Assembly: GCA_947252455.1 (NCBI GenBank)
Contig: CAMXVQ010000001.1
Coordinates: 45,820 to 109,819, forward strand
DNA length: 64,000 bases
Reading direction: 5' to 3'
Origin: an uncultured Atopobium sp.
GTDB taxonomy: Bacteria; Actinomycetota; Coriobacteriia; Coriobacteriales; Atopobiaceae
In this document: one piece after another, positions 1 through 8,780 of the stretch
How positions within the stretch are numbered: the stretch's first letter is position 1
How the letters are laid out: each line of letters opens with the position of its first letter
Position numbers and translations under genes: made by a program
Notes under the pieces: generated by a model
Seen by the model: the letters and a program-made list of their open reading frames with translations, nothing else
Databases searched by the model: none
Told to the model about the DNA's origin: nothing

Positions 1-13
1 GAAAGAGCATCGC

Positions 14-871
14 ATGAAAAGAATCTCGGTTACCGCAAAAATAAAGTCGCTCCTTCCTTCGTGTGCAGAAAAAGAGCAGGCTATTGCACAGTTTATTCTT
101 CACCATGTGCGAGAGACTTCGTATATGACAATTCATGAATTGGCAGATAAACTTGGGGTTGCCGATTCAACAATATTTAAGTTTGCGCAAAAGATGGGCT
201 ATAAAGGGTTCCGAGATTTTAGAAACGATCTCTTAACCGAAGCCTACGACCCTGAGGTTTCGGTTCATGAGCACATAACAACACGTGATTCTCTTGCAAC
301 TATTGCTGCCACCATTTTTCATTCAAGTGTAACCTCTTTACATAACACGATGGCATTGCTTAATGAAGACAATCTCAAGCGCGCGCTGAATCTCATTAAC
401 AACGCGCACACGCTTACATTTTTTGGCTGCGGTGGATCAAACATTGTGGCTGCAGACGCCTATCACAAGTTCCTGCGATCGCCGCTGCATTGTCAAAACG
501 CAATAGACGAGCATATTCAAATTATGCAAGCCTCACTTTTAGACGCACAAGATGTTGCCATTATTATTAGTCATTCAGGTCTATCTAGAACAACCCTTCA
601 GATTGCTGAAATACTACACGAAAATCGTGTCCCTATTATTTTTATTACAAGTTACCTGAATACGCCCATTACACGTTTTGCCGATGTTGTGTTTATCTCA
701 GCCTCAGAAGAAACTGGATACCGAAGCGAATCGCTTGCAAGCCGCGTTGCACAGCTGGTAATTTTGGACACGCTTTTTTGTGCTGTAATGTTTAAATCTG
801 ATGATAAAAACGTAGCGCAAACGTTGCATAATATACGCAGCGCAATTAATCGAACAAAAATTGAGGAATAG
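14..871 (+). CDS. MurR/RpiR-family transcriptional regulator
   Basis: 285-residue DNA-binding regulator. Residues 1-80 form the RpiR-type helix-turn-helix (core 'LADKLGVADSTIFKFAQKMG'). Residues about 118-250 form a SIS sugar-phosphate-binding domain, recognisable by 'FFGCGGSNIVA' and the later 'IIISHSGLSRTTL' strand-loop. Such proteins control uptake or catabolism of amino sugars or other phosphosugars and respond to the bound sugar phosphate. The ATG at 14 is preceded by GAAAGAG, an acceptable ribosome site, and length is normal for the family. The target genes are probably upstream of the window; the next gene is convergent and unrelated. Family is clear, effector unknown. Confidence 0.9.
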   Translation: MKRISVTAKIKSLLPSCAEKEQAIAQFILHHVRETSYMTIHELADKLGVADSTIFKFAQKMGYKGFRDFRNDLLTEAYDPEVSVHEHITTRDSLATIAATIFHSSVTSLHNTMALLNEDNLKRALNLINNAHTLTFFGCGGSNIVAADAYHKFLRSPLHCQNAIDEHIQIMQASLLDAQDVAIIISHSGLSRTTLQIAEILHENRVPIIFITSYLNTPITRFADVVFISASEETGYRSESLASRVAQLVILDTLFCAVMFKSDDKNVAQTLHNIRSAINRTKIEE

Positions 872-1002
872 TGCCTCAAATAAGACAGGGCTAAGCGCCT
901 CATTTTATCAAGCACAAACATTATGCGCCCCCATGCATATGCCTGCGTGGCTTAGCCTGCTTTTACAAGACACGGGCTCACAGAGCACTCCAATGATCTT
1001 CG

Positions 1003-2931
1003 TTATGATGAGCTTTTTTCTTGCTGTGACTGCAAAATACTTTTAGCAACAAATTGGGCATACACCTCAGATCCGCCTATATTAGGGTGCGTCCCATCAT
1101 TATAAAACAACTCGGTTTTTGCCTTAGCAAATTGATGCCAATCAATAAGATGCAGATTATCGTGACGGTTAACAGCTTGTGTAATGCAATCATTTACATC
1201 GTGCTCGTACGAGTCATTTGACACAACGGTGCTGATGTATATATCGGTATCACTAAATTCAGTTGAAAGGGTGTCGAGCATATCGTCGTTAATTATGCCG
1301 TTGGTACCGAGCGCAAAATACACAACATCCGGGAAATCCTCCGAGCGTTTTAGCTCGCGCAAAATGTTTAAACCTGCAGGTATCTGACGACTATTCGTTG
1401 CGTCAATAGTCATATTCGGTAAAATTTTGCCCAATTGTTTACGACACATTTTAAGCACCGAATCGCCCACGGCAAAGATTTTAATGTTGTGCGCAAGTGT
1501 TGCCTCTTCTTTAGTAATTCCAAGTTCAGGATATTGTGCAATAACCTTATCAAACTGATTTATGTTGTCAGGCTTTTCATATGGCATCGTGCCAGCAGTA
1601 CTGTCTTCTTCCTCCTGCTGCGAAGCATCCTCGTCCGATTGCTGTGTGTCGTTTGTTGTGGTCTGCGCATTTTCGTCGTCATCATCAGCAAGACGGCTTT
1701 GCATTTCGCGCACGTCTTCAGGCGCACCAACGGGCGCATGTATGCACGTCCACGCAAAGCAAGCGATAAGAGCCGAAAATACCAAAAGTACAAGCATTTT
1801 TCCCCGACTATGCGCTTGATTTTTATGCAATGCATAAGGCGCGCACCAGTTAACTAAAGCCATCAAATGTTTTTCGCTTATCTGATAGGTAAGCTCTGCC
1901 AAAATAAGCAGAAAAACGGCTTGCATAATAACTGCCGATCCATAAGATGTCCCTGGAGGGTTAAAACCAGCTTTGCCAAATGCCCATAAGGTATATTGCC
2001 ACAGATAAAGACTATAGCTACGTTTGCCTAAATACATAAGGACGGGATTACTAATCAAACGCGCAGAAAGGCCAGACTCATCAACCGACGTTGCCATCGC
2101 CACAAGAAGAACTACATTAAACAAGACCATTCCGCCATAATACGCAAACCACGTATCGCCAGCCAGAAAAATCATGCACAAAACTGTAATAATGCACGCC
2201 AAGAGGCTTTTACCCATGTCTAACGTGCGAGCGCGCTGATACCAATTAACCAATGTTTGTCGGCTAAAACGACACGCCAACGCAGACCCTAGCAAAAACG
2301 AAAAGACGCGTGTATCACTTCCATAGTAAGCGCGCGTAATATTATGTATAGATAGCTGATACATAACGGCTAACAATACGGCAGAAACCGCTGCGCCTAT
2401 AAGGGAAATTCTCAACAGCGCACGACGAGGTGCGCGAGAAGCCAGTTTGCCCACGATCCACACGACAAACGGCCAAAACAAGTAAATTTGCATTTCAACT
2501 GCTAATGCCCACATATGAGTGAACATATCGGGTAGAGCAAAGTGCTGAAAATACGATAGATTTTGGCTAATCTGCCACCAGTTATTAACACCAAATAGGG
2601 TTGAAAATGCACTTGCAGAGAAATTGTAGAGCAAATCATGGTTTAAAAAGTTTGCCCATAAGGTAGCAACCAGCATAAACAAGATCATTGGTGGATAAAG
2701 CCGCTTAATGCGCCGCACATAAAATCTTATAATCGAGATCTTTTTATGCAGTTCTAATTCGGATAAAAAAGAATCTGTTACAAGGTATCCCGATAAGGTA
2801 AGAAAAATAATGACGCCTAGATAGCCGCCTTGAACGGTATGGGGAAACCAGTGATAAAGGCATACAAAAAGAACAGCAAGACCACGCCAAGCCGTGAAGG
2901 ATTTTATCATGTGAGCTGGATTTTGACGCAT
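1003..2931 (-). CDS. OatA-like acyltransferase (Acyltransferase_3 membrane domain plus SGNH domain)
   Basis: 642-residue membrane O-acyltransferase. Residues about 10-390 are the Acyltransferase_3 domain with roughly ten membrane helices and the family start motif 'TAWRGLAVLFVCLYHW', including the catalytic-type His. An acidic, D/E/Q-rich linker (about 400-465) leads to a C-terminal SGNH esterase-like domain: 'AVGDSV' (Ser491), 'LGTNG', and 'DGTHPN' (Asp612, His615) form a complete catalytic triad. Proteins of this layout transfer acetyl groups across the membrane, classically to peptidoglycan muramic acid (OatA) or to surface glycans. The ATG at 2931 has a GAGGA site 7 bases upstream. Substrate cannot be read from sequence; peptidoglycan O-acetylation is the best guess. 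Confidence 0.88.
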   Translation of the reverse strand: MRQNPAHMIKSFTAWRGLAVLFVCLYHWFPHTVQGGYLGVIIFLTLSGYLVTDSFLSELELHKKISIIRFYVRRIKRLYPPMILFMLVATLWANFLNHDLLYNFSASAFSTLFGVNNWWQISQNLSYFQHFALPDMFTHMWALAVEMQIYLFWPFVVWIVGKLASRAPRRALLRISLIGAAVSAVLLAVMYQLSIHNITRAYYGSDTRVFSFLLGSALACRFSRQTLVNWYQRARTLDMGKSLLACIITVLCMIFLAGDTWFAYYGGMVLFNVVLLVAMATSVDESGLSARLISNPVLMYLGKRSYSLYLWQYTLWAFGKAGFNPPGTSYGSAVIMQAVFLLILAELTYQISEKHLMALVNWCAPYALHKNQAHSRGKMLVLLVFSALIACFAWTCIHAPVGAPEDVREMQSRLADDDDENAQTTTNDTQQSDEDASQQEEEDSTAGTMPYEKPDNINQFDKVIAQYPELGITKEEATLAHNIKIFAVGDSVLKMCRKQLGKILPNMTIDATNSRQIPAGLNILRELKRSEDFPDVVYFALGTNGIINDDMLDTLSTEFSDTDIYISTVVSNDSYEHDVNDCITQAVNRHDNLHLIDWHQFAKAKTELFYNDGTHPNIGGSEVYAQFVAKSILQSQQEKSSS

Positions 2932-3060
2932 AATGTTTCCTCAAGTATTACCAACATCTACATTTTTATTTTAACTCATTATGTAAGTTACAAAAAGGTG
3001 CTCGCACAGCACATAAGCTGTCCGAAGCACCATCACATAAAACAAACATATGTTCTATAC

Positions 3061-4368
3061 TTATCCACGCACAAATGAGCACGATGAGCATGCAGGAATG
3101 GTTTTTAGCCCTCTCATATACGGCTGCAAAGCCTCGGGTACGCTAATAGATCCGTCGGCGTTTTGATAATTTTCCATAATAGCCGCCATGCATCTTCCTA
3201 CCGCCAAACCAGAGCCGTTAAGCGTATGAACATAGCGTGTGCCCTTAAACTCATTTGGATCACGATACTTTATATTTGCACGACGTGCCTGGAAATCCCA
3301 ACAATTTGAGCACGAAGAAATTTCTTTGTAATTGTTGTAGCTTGGAAGCCAAACCTCAAGGTCATAGCACTTGCATGCAGAAAAACCAATATCGCCCGTA
3401 CAAAGCGAAACGACACGATATGCAAGCCCTAATACCTGCAAGCACTTCTCAGCCTCGGCAACCATAGACTCAAGCTGATTCATGGAGTCCTCGGGCTTTG
3501 CAAACTTTACCATTTCAACTTTATCAAATTCATGAACGCGAATGATACCGCGTGTATCTCTACCTGCAGAACCAGCCTCTTCTCTAAAGCATGGCGTAAA
3601 GGCAGTATATTTTAGTGGCAGCTGTGAAGCGTCAAGCACTTCATCGCGATGCAGGTTAGTAAGCATAACCTCGGCAGTTGGAATAAGATAGAGGTCGTTG
3701 CTTACATGGAACAAGTCTTCGTCGAACTTGGGGAGCTGTCCTGTTCCAAAGAGCGAATCATAGTTGGTTAATACGGGAGGCCACCACTCTTTAAAGCCTG
3801 CTTCGTTGTGCATGTCGATAAAGAAATTGATGAGCGCACGCTCCATTTGCGCACCATAACCACCAAGCACATAAAAACGCGAACCTGCAAGCTTTACACC
3901 ACGATCAAAATCGATCATATGGGTTTGCGTACCCAAATCCCAGTGAGCTTTTGCATCAAAGTCAAAGGAGCGTGGAGTTCCCCATTTGCGAACTTCTTTG
4001 TTCTCGCTATCGTCTTTACCATAAGGAACGCTTTCATGAGGAATATTAGGGATAGCGCTCACTAAATCATGAAGCTGTTTTTCGGCAGACGCGCGTTGCT
4101 CTTCCAGCTCGGCAATGCGAGCTTTACCAGCTGCAACCTGTTCTTTTGCAGCCTGCGCCTCGTCTTTTTTGCCTTCTTGCATAAGCTTACCAATTTGCTT
4201 TGAGGCACTATTGCGCTCGGCTTGCAAACGCTCAACTTCTACAATGGTTGATCGGCGTAACTCATCAAGTTTAAAAAATTGTTCCCTATCCCAATGTGCG
4301 TTCTGTCGCGATGCGCACGACTTATCTACCACGTCGGGGTTTTCCCTCACAAACCTGATATCAAGCAT
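3061..4368 (-). CDS. serS: Serine--tRNA ligase
   Basis: 435-residue class II aminoacyl-tRNA synthetase that charges tRNA-Ser (and tRNA-Sec where present). The start at 4368 gives the canonical 'MLDIRFVRENPDVV' N-terminus and has GGAG directly upstream; an in-frame ATG at 4419 would add 17 residues with no such support. Residues about 30-105 are the long antiparallel coiled-coil arm that grips the tRNA. Motif 2 is 'FREEAGSAGRDTRG', motif 3 is 'GSGLAVGRCMAAIMEN', and the 'T(x)LN GSG' serine pocket is intact. I see no T-box leader in the short 5' region. Confidence 0.97.
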   Translation of the reverse strand: MLDIRFVRENPDVVDKSCASRQNAHWDREQFFKLDELRRSTIVEVERLQAERNSASKQIGKLMQEGKKDEAQAAKEQVAAGKARIAELEEQRASAEKQLHDLVSAIPNIPHESVPYGKDDSENKEVRKWGTPRSFDFDAKAHWDLGTQTHMIDFDRGVKLAGSRFYVLGGYGAQMERALINFFIDMHNEAGFKEWWPPVLTNYDSLFGTGQLPKFDEDLFHVSNDLYLIPTAEVMLTNLHRDEVLDASQLPLKYTAFTPCFREEAGSAGRDTRGIIRVHEFDKVEMVKFAKPEDSMNQLESMVAEAEKCLQVLGLAYRVVSLCTGDIGFSACKCYDLEVWLPSYNNYKEISSCSNCWDFQARRANIKYRDPNEFKGTRYVHTLNGSGLAVGRCMAAIMENYQNADGSISVPEALQPYMRGLKTIPACSSCSFVRG

Positions 4369-4549
4369 TGCTACTCCTTTTGCGTTACCAACTTTGCTCA
4401 TCAAAGCACTGTTATACAAAAACTGTTAAACTACTCGTACGTACTATGTGTTTAACTATACGCCATTCAGGCATAATAACCTATATATACGCACTAAAGT
4501 ATATACTTGTTCTATAAAAGATTTACACACTCCTTGGGAAAGGACGTAT

Positions 4550-4771
4550 ATGGACGCAATAAATGACTTTTTTACCTGGTTGTTCGCAAGCCGACAAGGC
4601 GTTTTGGTGCTTGTTTTAGGCGGAATTGTGTTCTTTGTCCTTATTTCTATTTTTCTTGAAATCAAAACACGTCAGCGCTTTAAAAACCACAAAAAGCAAC
4701 AAGGTGATTGGGATTTGTTTGATTCTGATGACGAAAGTGGTTGGAGCGATTTTGAAGAAGACAACAAATAG
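4550..4771 (+). CDS. Small single-pass membrane protein of unknown function
   Basis: 73 residues starting at 'MDAINDFFTWLF'. The ATG at 4550 has AAAGGA 5 bases upstream; a longer reading frame opens at 4448 but its extra 34 residues lack a ribosome site. One hydrophobic helix (about residues 15-37, 'GVLVLVLGGIVFFVLISIFL') is followed by a basic stretch (KTRQRFKNHKK) and a very acidic tail (DLFDSDDESGWSDFEEDN), giving an N-out/C-in topology by the positive-inside rule. Divergent from serS. I do not recognise a family. Confidence 0.6.
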   Translation: MDAINDFFTWLFASRQGVLVLVLGGIVFFVLISIFLEIKTRQRFKNHKKQQGDWDLFDSDDESGWSDFEEDNK

Positions 4772-4870
4772 AGGCTGTAAAACACAGGTAGAGTGCAAAA
4801 AAACACGAAGTCGTAGAACCCGTAAAGCTACCACGTAATTGCACAACTAGGAGATTTGTTTAGTAAATCG

Positions 4871-4957
4871 TGGTGCGGGCGAAAGGACTTGAACCTTCAC
4901 GAGGGAACCCTCATATGCACCTGAAGCATACGCGTCTGCCAATTCCGCCACGCCCGC
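4871..4957 (-). tRNA. tRNA-Leu (anticodon CAG)
   Basis: Read on the minus strand: 7-bp acceptor stem GCGGGCG/CGCCCGC, a D-arm, the anticodon stem TATGC/GCATA around loop TTCAGGT (anticodon CAG), a long class II variable arm (TGAGGGTTCCCTCG), a TTCAAGT T-loop, discriminator A and an encoded CCA. 87 nt, as expected for a leucine isoacceptor. Confidence 0.96.
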
Positions 4958-4967
4958 ATGGGTAGAA

Positions 4968-4997
4968 ATTTTACTCCAATTTGGTAAACTTATGCAA
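4968..4997 (-). promoter_or_regulatory. Sigma-70-type promoter of tRNA-Leu
   Basis: Minus-strand -35 TTGCAT (4992-4997) and -10 TAAAAT (4968-4973), separated by 18 bases and ending 10 bases before the tRNA 5' end, where transcription of a tRNA would be expected to begin. Confidence 0.6.
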
Positions 4998-5088
4998 TAA
5001 CGCATGTGCGTATTGAAGAAAAAAATATAACATCACATGCATAGCAATGTGTCACGCCAACCAAAAACGAAGTTCAAAAGGACACATT

Positions 5089-7071
5089 ATGAGTAACAAT
5101 CATTACACGCAACCTGCCTATACGCCACAGCAATCCCGTGCATTTCATAACGCGAGCGCTGCTGCGGATTCGGATTTCTCGCAAAGAGCTGACGCTTACG
5201 AAACTTCATACGACCAACAAATCCAAAACAGCGTTTTACAAGGTCGTTATCGCGTTATGGACGAATGTACCACGGGAGGCTTTGGCGATATTCTTATTTC
5301 GTGGGACACACGTCTTCAACGACGTGTTGCAATTAAGCGTATCCCGCTTTTTAGTGGCGCTGAATATAGTGATTTTTCAAGTCCAGACGGCACGTATAAC
5401 CACATAAGTTCAACCATTCAAGAAGCGCTGCAAGAAGCGCGCGCTGCGTCAAGGCTTTCGCATCCCAATATTGTATCGATGTATGACTTTGAAACCGATA
5501 GTATGTATGCCTATCTTGTTATGGAGTATATCGACGGTCTTACGCTGCAAGAGTTACTTGGACGCGTCGAAGGTGGCACACTCACGGGCGATGAGGCAAG
5601 TTATGTGTGTCGAGCGCTTTGTTCGGCGCTGGCGTGCGCACACAAAAATCGGGTGCTTCATCTAGACATTAAGCCGTCAAACATCATGTTTGATCAAAAC
5701 GGCTGTGTTAAACTCTGCGATTTTGGCATGGCGTCGCTGGCTTCGGCAACCGGATACGGCGATGCCCGCGGAGGAACCGTAGGCTATATGTCTTGTGAGC
5801 AAATATCGGGAGATTTGGTAGACGAGCGAAGCGATATCTTCTCACTTGCAACCGTAATGTGGCAGTGCCTTACAGGCACATGTCCATTTGCGGCAAACAC
5901 GGCAGAAGCATCGCGCAAGCTCATTGAAAAGGGAATTAAAAAGTCGCTTTCCGACTACGCGTGCGATCTTGCTCCTGTAAGTCAAACTCTTGTTGATCAA
6001 AGCTTAAAGGCGGCACTCACCGCAAATCCAACGCTTAGGTGTGCACATGTAGAAAATCTTTCACACCAAATTGGTGACGTATTAGGCGACGAAAACGAAG
6101 GCAAGCGCTCTATTGCGCAACTAGTGCAACAAGCTCTTGAAACAGACGAGGGTGCTGCAGAATTTGATAAGCACAAGCTTCCTTTTGGGTATCGTCACCC
6201 TCATGTGCTTCCTTGCGCAAAAAAGGTGCTTAATGCCGTATGCGGAATAAGCGGCGTATGGGTTCCTTTGGCAGGAATCGTGCGGTTTTTCGCTCATTTG
6301 TGCGCGCCGCGTACATTTGAAGGCATTTCCTTTTTTACGCAAGGTCTTGGTGGCACTCCTTTGATAGTTTTTTTGGCATGTACTTGCGTTATAGGTGTTT
6401 TATCAGCCTTTATACCGTTTGGCGCAGTAGGCATTATATGTCTTATATATACATTTTCGCTTATACTGCATCCACAATTTCTAACAGGCATTGGCGCCTT
6501 ACTCCCCGTCATGTTAGCTGTCATAAGCCTTGCCTGGCTCATCGTATGCGTACGCAGAAATACATGGGTATCGAGCTGCGCACTTATTGGAATTGCTACC
6601 CAGAATCCCTTCATGACTCCACTAGTTATTTCCTCTCATGTGCAGCTACTTCCTGCATGTATACACTGTTTTGCATTGTGGCTCATCGTTCATCTTACAA
6701 GCTGGACAACCATGGCCGCGTCCAATCCCCAACAGGTTTGCACATACCTGTTTCATCTTATACAACAACCAGCGCTTATAACTCTTGGTATAAGCGTGGC
6801 AAGCACGGCTCTTGCCACATACATTTTGCAACAAACCCAAAGCCCATGGCTTAGATACACCGTTCAAATTGCTGCAAGCGCGCTTATGCTCTATGCGTTT
6901 ATTACATCGCATACCATTATTGACATGGAGAGTTGCGGTATATACTCAATTGTGGATATCACACGAATCGCTCTTGCGCTATGCTTAAGTATCCTTATGT
7001 TTATTGTGATGAAGTTAGACGATTCACAACCTGCAGGTGAGGAGATTGAGAATGTCTATGAACTTAATTAA
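5089..7071 (+). CDS. Ser/Thr protein kinase with polytopic membrane domain
   Basis: 660-residue eukaryotic-like kinase. Start 5089 is chosen because AGGAC lies just upstream; an ATG at 5047 lacks a site. The kinase domain spans about residues 50-330: glycine loop 'TGGFGD' (about 62-67), VAIK lysine Lys83, catalytic loop 'HLDIKPSN' (Asp193) and 'DFG' (Asp211). The usual HRD arginine is Leu, so it belongs to the non-RD type and may not need activation-loop phosphorylation. Residues about 395-645 contain around eight or nine hydrophobic helices; I do not recognise this domain. No PASTA or extracellular sensor is present. It is the first gene of the FHA/PP2C/SEDS-PBP/PknB operon and overlaps the next start by 20 bases, so its targets are likely the downstream FHA proteins and cell-wall enzymes. 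Confidence 0.88.
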   Translation: MSNNHYTQPAYTPQQSRAFHNASAAADSDFSQRADAYETSYDQQIQNSVLQGRYRVMDECTTGGFGDILISWDTRLQRRVAIKRIPLFSGAEYSDFSSPDGTYNHISSTIQEALQEARAASRLSHPNIVSMYDFETDSMYAYLVMEYIDGLTLQELLGRVEGGTLTGDEASYVCRALCSALACAHKNRVLHLDIKPSNIMFDQNGCVKLCDFGMASLASATGYGDARGGTVGYMSCEQISGDLVDERSDIFSLATVMWQCLTGTCPFAANTAEASRKLIEKGIKKSLSDYACDLAPVSQTLVDQSLKAALTANPTLRCAHVENLSHQIGDVLGDENEGKRSIAQLVQQALETDEGAAEFDKHKLPFGYRHPHVLPCAKKVLNAVCGISGVWVPLAGIVRFFAHLCAPRTFEGISFFTQGLGGTPLIVFLACTCVIGVLSAFIPFGAVGIICLIYTFSLILHPQFLTGIGALLPVMLAVISLAWLIVCVRRNTWVSSCALIGIATQNPFMTPLVISSHVQLLPACIHCFALWLIVHLTSWTTMAASNPQQVCTYLFHLIQQPALITLGISVASTALATYILQQTQSPWLRYTVQIAASALMLYAFITSHTIIDMESCGIYSIVDITRIALALCLSILMFIVMKLDDSQPAGEEIENVYELN

Positions 7072-8365
7072 AACGTTTGAAGAAAGAATGAATACCATAT
7101 TCGGGAGCTCTACCGAGGGCTTTACCGCACCGTTTTCGATAAAAAAGCTTGCTAAACGCGCGGCACGCGAAATGGAAGCAGAAACATTTGAGATAGACGG
7201 GATCAACACCGCTCCCGCACTTTATACCGTATTGGTTTCCCCCACCGATGATGCCACCATGCGATCTTTGTATGTAAAGCTCATCAGCGAAATATCGGCT
7301 TTTATCGAAGCAAAAGCGCAGTCAAAATCCTATGTTTTTACGGGTAAGCCACTCATTCGTTTTATGGTTGACCCCGGCCTTAAAAGCGGAAAATTTGCCG
7401 TCTTTGCCGAAAACATAGACGCGTCTACGCTTGCTCGCCTTCGCGCCGAAGAAGACGCGTTTCTTTCGGGCTCATTGGGCGTTGGTGGCGCTGCACAAGA
7501 ACAGCTTCACGGTGAAGTTAAAATGGTTAATCCACCACGCGCTCGGCAGCGAAACGCTCGTTTTTCTGAGCAAGCAACACCTCAGCCGCCCGTAAGCTCG
7601 CCTAACGCTCTGTCTAGTGTGCCCAATGAGGGAGCACGCGTCGCACAAAGCAAACCAGCATATAAGCCAACGCCTCGGCAAAACGAAGTTGCAGCTGCTA
7701 ATCCGCAAAATTCGTACAAACGAGGTGTGGTTGCTATTCCCGACGAAACTTCTGCAGGAGATTTTGCGCCGCTTATTGGCGGACAAGACCTCGATTTATC
7801 TGCAGGTTTAAGTGTATTGCCTTCAAACCTTGCTACCATAGGCTCGGCTTCCATCAACACGCCTCCCGTAAGCGTTATGCCTGCAGCCCAAAACGTCCAG
7901 CACACGCCTTTAGTTAACGCGCGCGCAGATAATTGGGGTCGCCATGCAAGCGCGACAGACGACGCAAACTCCAATAGGTACGCACAAAATGCCTATCCTG
8001 CAGCTCCTGATGGTATGGCTCCTACGCAAAGAAGAGATTCGTTCTCGCAACCTGCGCAAAATTACGCCGAAGCAACAACTCCTACCTCGCTGCTTATCAA
8101 TCATCAGACAGGCGAGACGTACGAGGTCTTTGCGCCGCAAACCGTTATTGGACGCGAACGCTCGCACGCACAGATTGTGTTACGCGATTCAAATATTTCG
8201 CGTCGACACGCGCAAATAACGTACAACGGAAGAAATTGGTTGATACAAGATCTTGGTTCAACCAATGGAACGCAGGTAAACAACATGACGGTAGACAGTT
8301 GCGTTTTGCGCAACGGTGACATCATAACGCTTGCGCTTACTAACTTGGAATTTAGGGAGAACTAG
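7052..8365 (+). CDS. FhaA-like DUF3662/FHA-domain protein
   Basis: 437 residues. The N-terminal 120 residues match the DUF3662 (FhaA N-terminal) domain ('TFEERMNTIFG...FSIKKLAKRAAREME'). About residues 150-340 are a low-complexity, P/A/N/Q-rich linker. The C-terminal about 80 residues are an FHA domain with the phosphothreonine-binding signature: 'GRE', 'SRRHA', 'DLGSTNGT'. In mycobacteria FhaA binds phosphorylated partners such as the lipid II flippase MviN/MurJ and tunes peptidoglycan synthesis. The ATG at 7052 has GGAG 7 bases upstream, inside the kinase gene, indicating translational coupling. Homology to FhaA is clear; the partner here is inferred. Confidence 0.88.
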   Translation: MSMNLIKTFEERMNTIFGSSTEGFTAPFSIKKLAKRAAREMEAETFEIDGINTAPALYTVLVSPTDDATMRSLYVKLISEISAFIEAKAQSKSYVFTGKPLIRFMVDPGLKSGKFAVFAENIDASTLARLRAEEDAFLSGSLGVGGAAQEQLHGEVKMVNPPRARQRNARFSEQATPQPPVSSPNALSSVPNEGARVAQSKPAYKPTPRQNEVAAANPQNSYKRGVVAIPDETSAGDFAPLIGGQDLDLSAGLSVLPSNLATIGSASINTPPVSVMPAAQNVQHTPLVNARADNWGRHASATDDANSNRYAQNAYPAAPDGMAPTQRRDSFSQPAQNYAEATTPTSLLINHQTGETYEVFAPQTVIGRERSHAQIVLRDSNISRRHAQITYNGRNWLIQDLGSTNGTQVNNMTVDSCVLRNGDIITLALTNLEFREN

Positions 8366-8366
8366 C

Positions 8367-8780
8367 ATGTTTGACCTCGTATTATTTGCAGGTCGAATCA
8401 TATTGGTCGTGTTCTTGTACCTGTTTTTGTTTTTAGTTATGAAAACAGGAATAGGTCTTGTCAGACGACAGAGAACCGATGATGCGATTTGGTATATTGA
8501 TTGCGAGAAAGGCAGCAAACAACTGCGTGGATTGCATATAGACGTGCTTGGACCAGTGCTTATCGGGCGCTCTCCTTCATCGGATATTGTTATTGACGAA
8601 CCCTTTGTTTCGGCATCTCATGCGCGCTTTTCGCTGCAAGGCCCTGCATTGGTACTAGAAGATCTCCACTCAACGAATGGCACCCTTGTTAATGGATGTC
8701 CTATCGATGAACCTGTTGCACTGCGCGACGGCGATGAAATACAAATTGGAGATACCATCATGAAGGTGAATCGCCGATGA
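8367..8780 (+). CDS. FhaB/FipA-like membrane FHA protein
   Basis: 137 residues: one N-terminal transmembrane helix (about 4-28), a short linker, and a C-terminal FHA domain with 'IGRSPSSD', 'SASHARF', 'LEDLHSTNGT'. This layout matches FhaB (FipA) of the actinobacterial cell-division/cell-wall locus, where it recruits phosphoproteins to the SEDS/PBP machinery. The start at 8367 follows the fhaA stop by one base and has AGGGAGA upstream; the end overlaps the phosphatase start as ATGA. Confidence 0.9.
   Translation: MFDLVLFAGRIILVVFLYLFLFLVMKTGIGLVRRQRTDDAIWYIDCEKGSKQLRGLHIDVLGPVLIGRSPSSDIVIDEPFVSASHARFSLQGPALVLEDLHSTNGTLVNGCPIDEPVALRDGDEIQIGDTIMKVNRR

Noticed and set aside
888..957. GGCTAAGC/GCTTAGCC inverted repeat after the RpiR gene
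   Set aside because: Arms are 55 bases apart and not followed by a T-run; too weak for a terminator call.
861..1046. Short plus-strand frame after the RpiR gene
   Set aside because: No ribosome site, low-complexity product, overlaps the convergent acyltransferase end; treated as chance.
4369..4549. T-box leader for serS
   Set aside because: The leader is short and lacks the T-box core sequence and an antiterminator/terminator pair.
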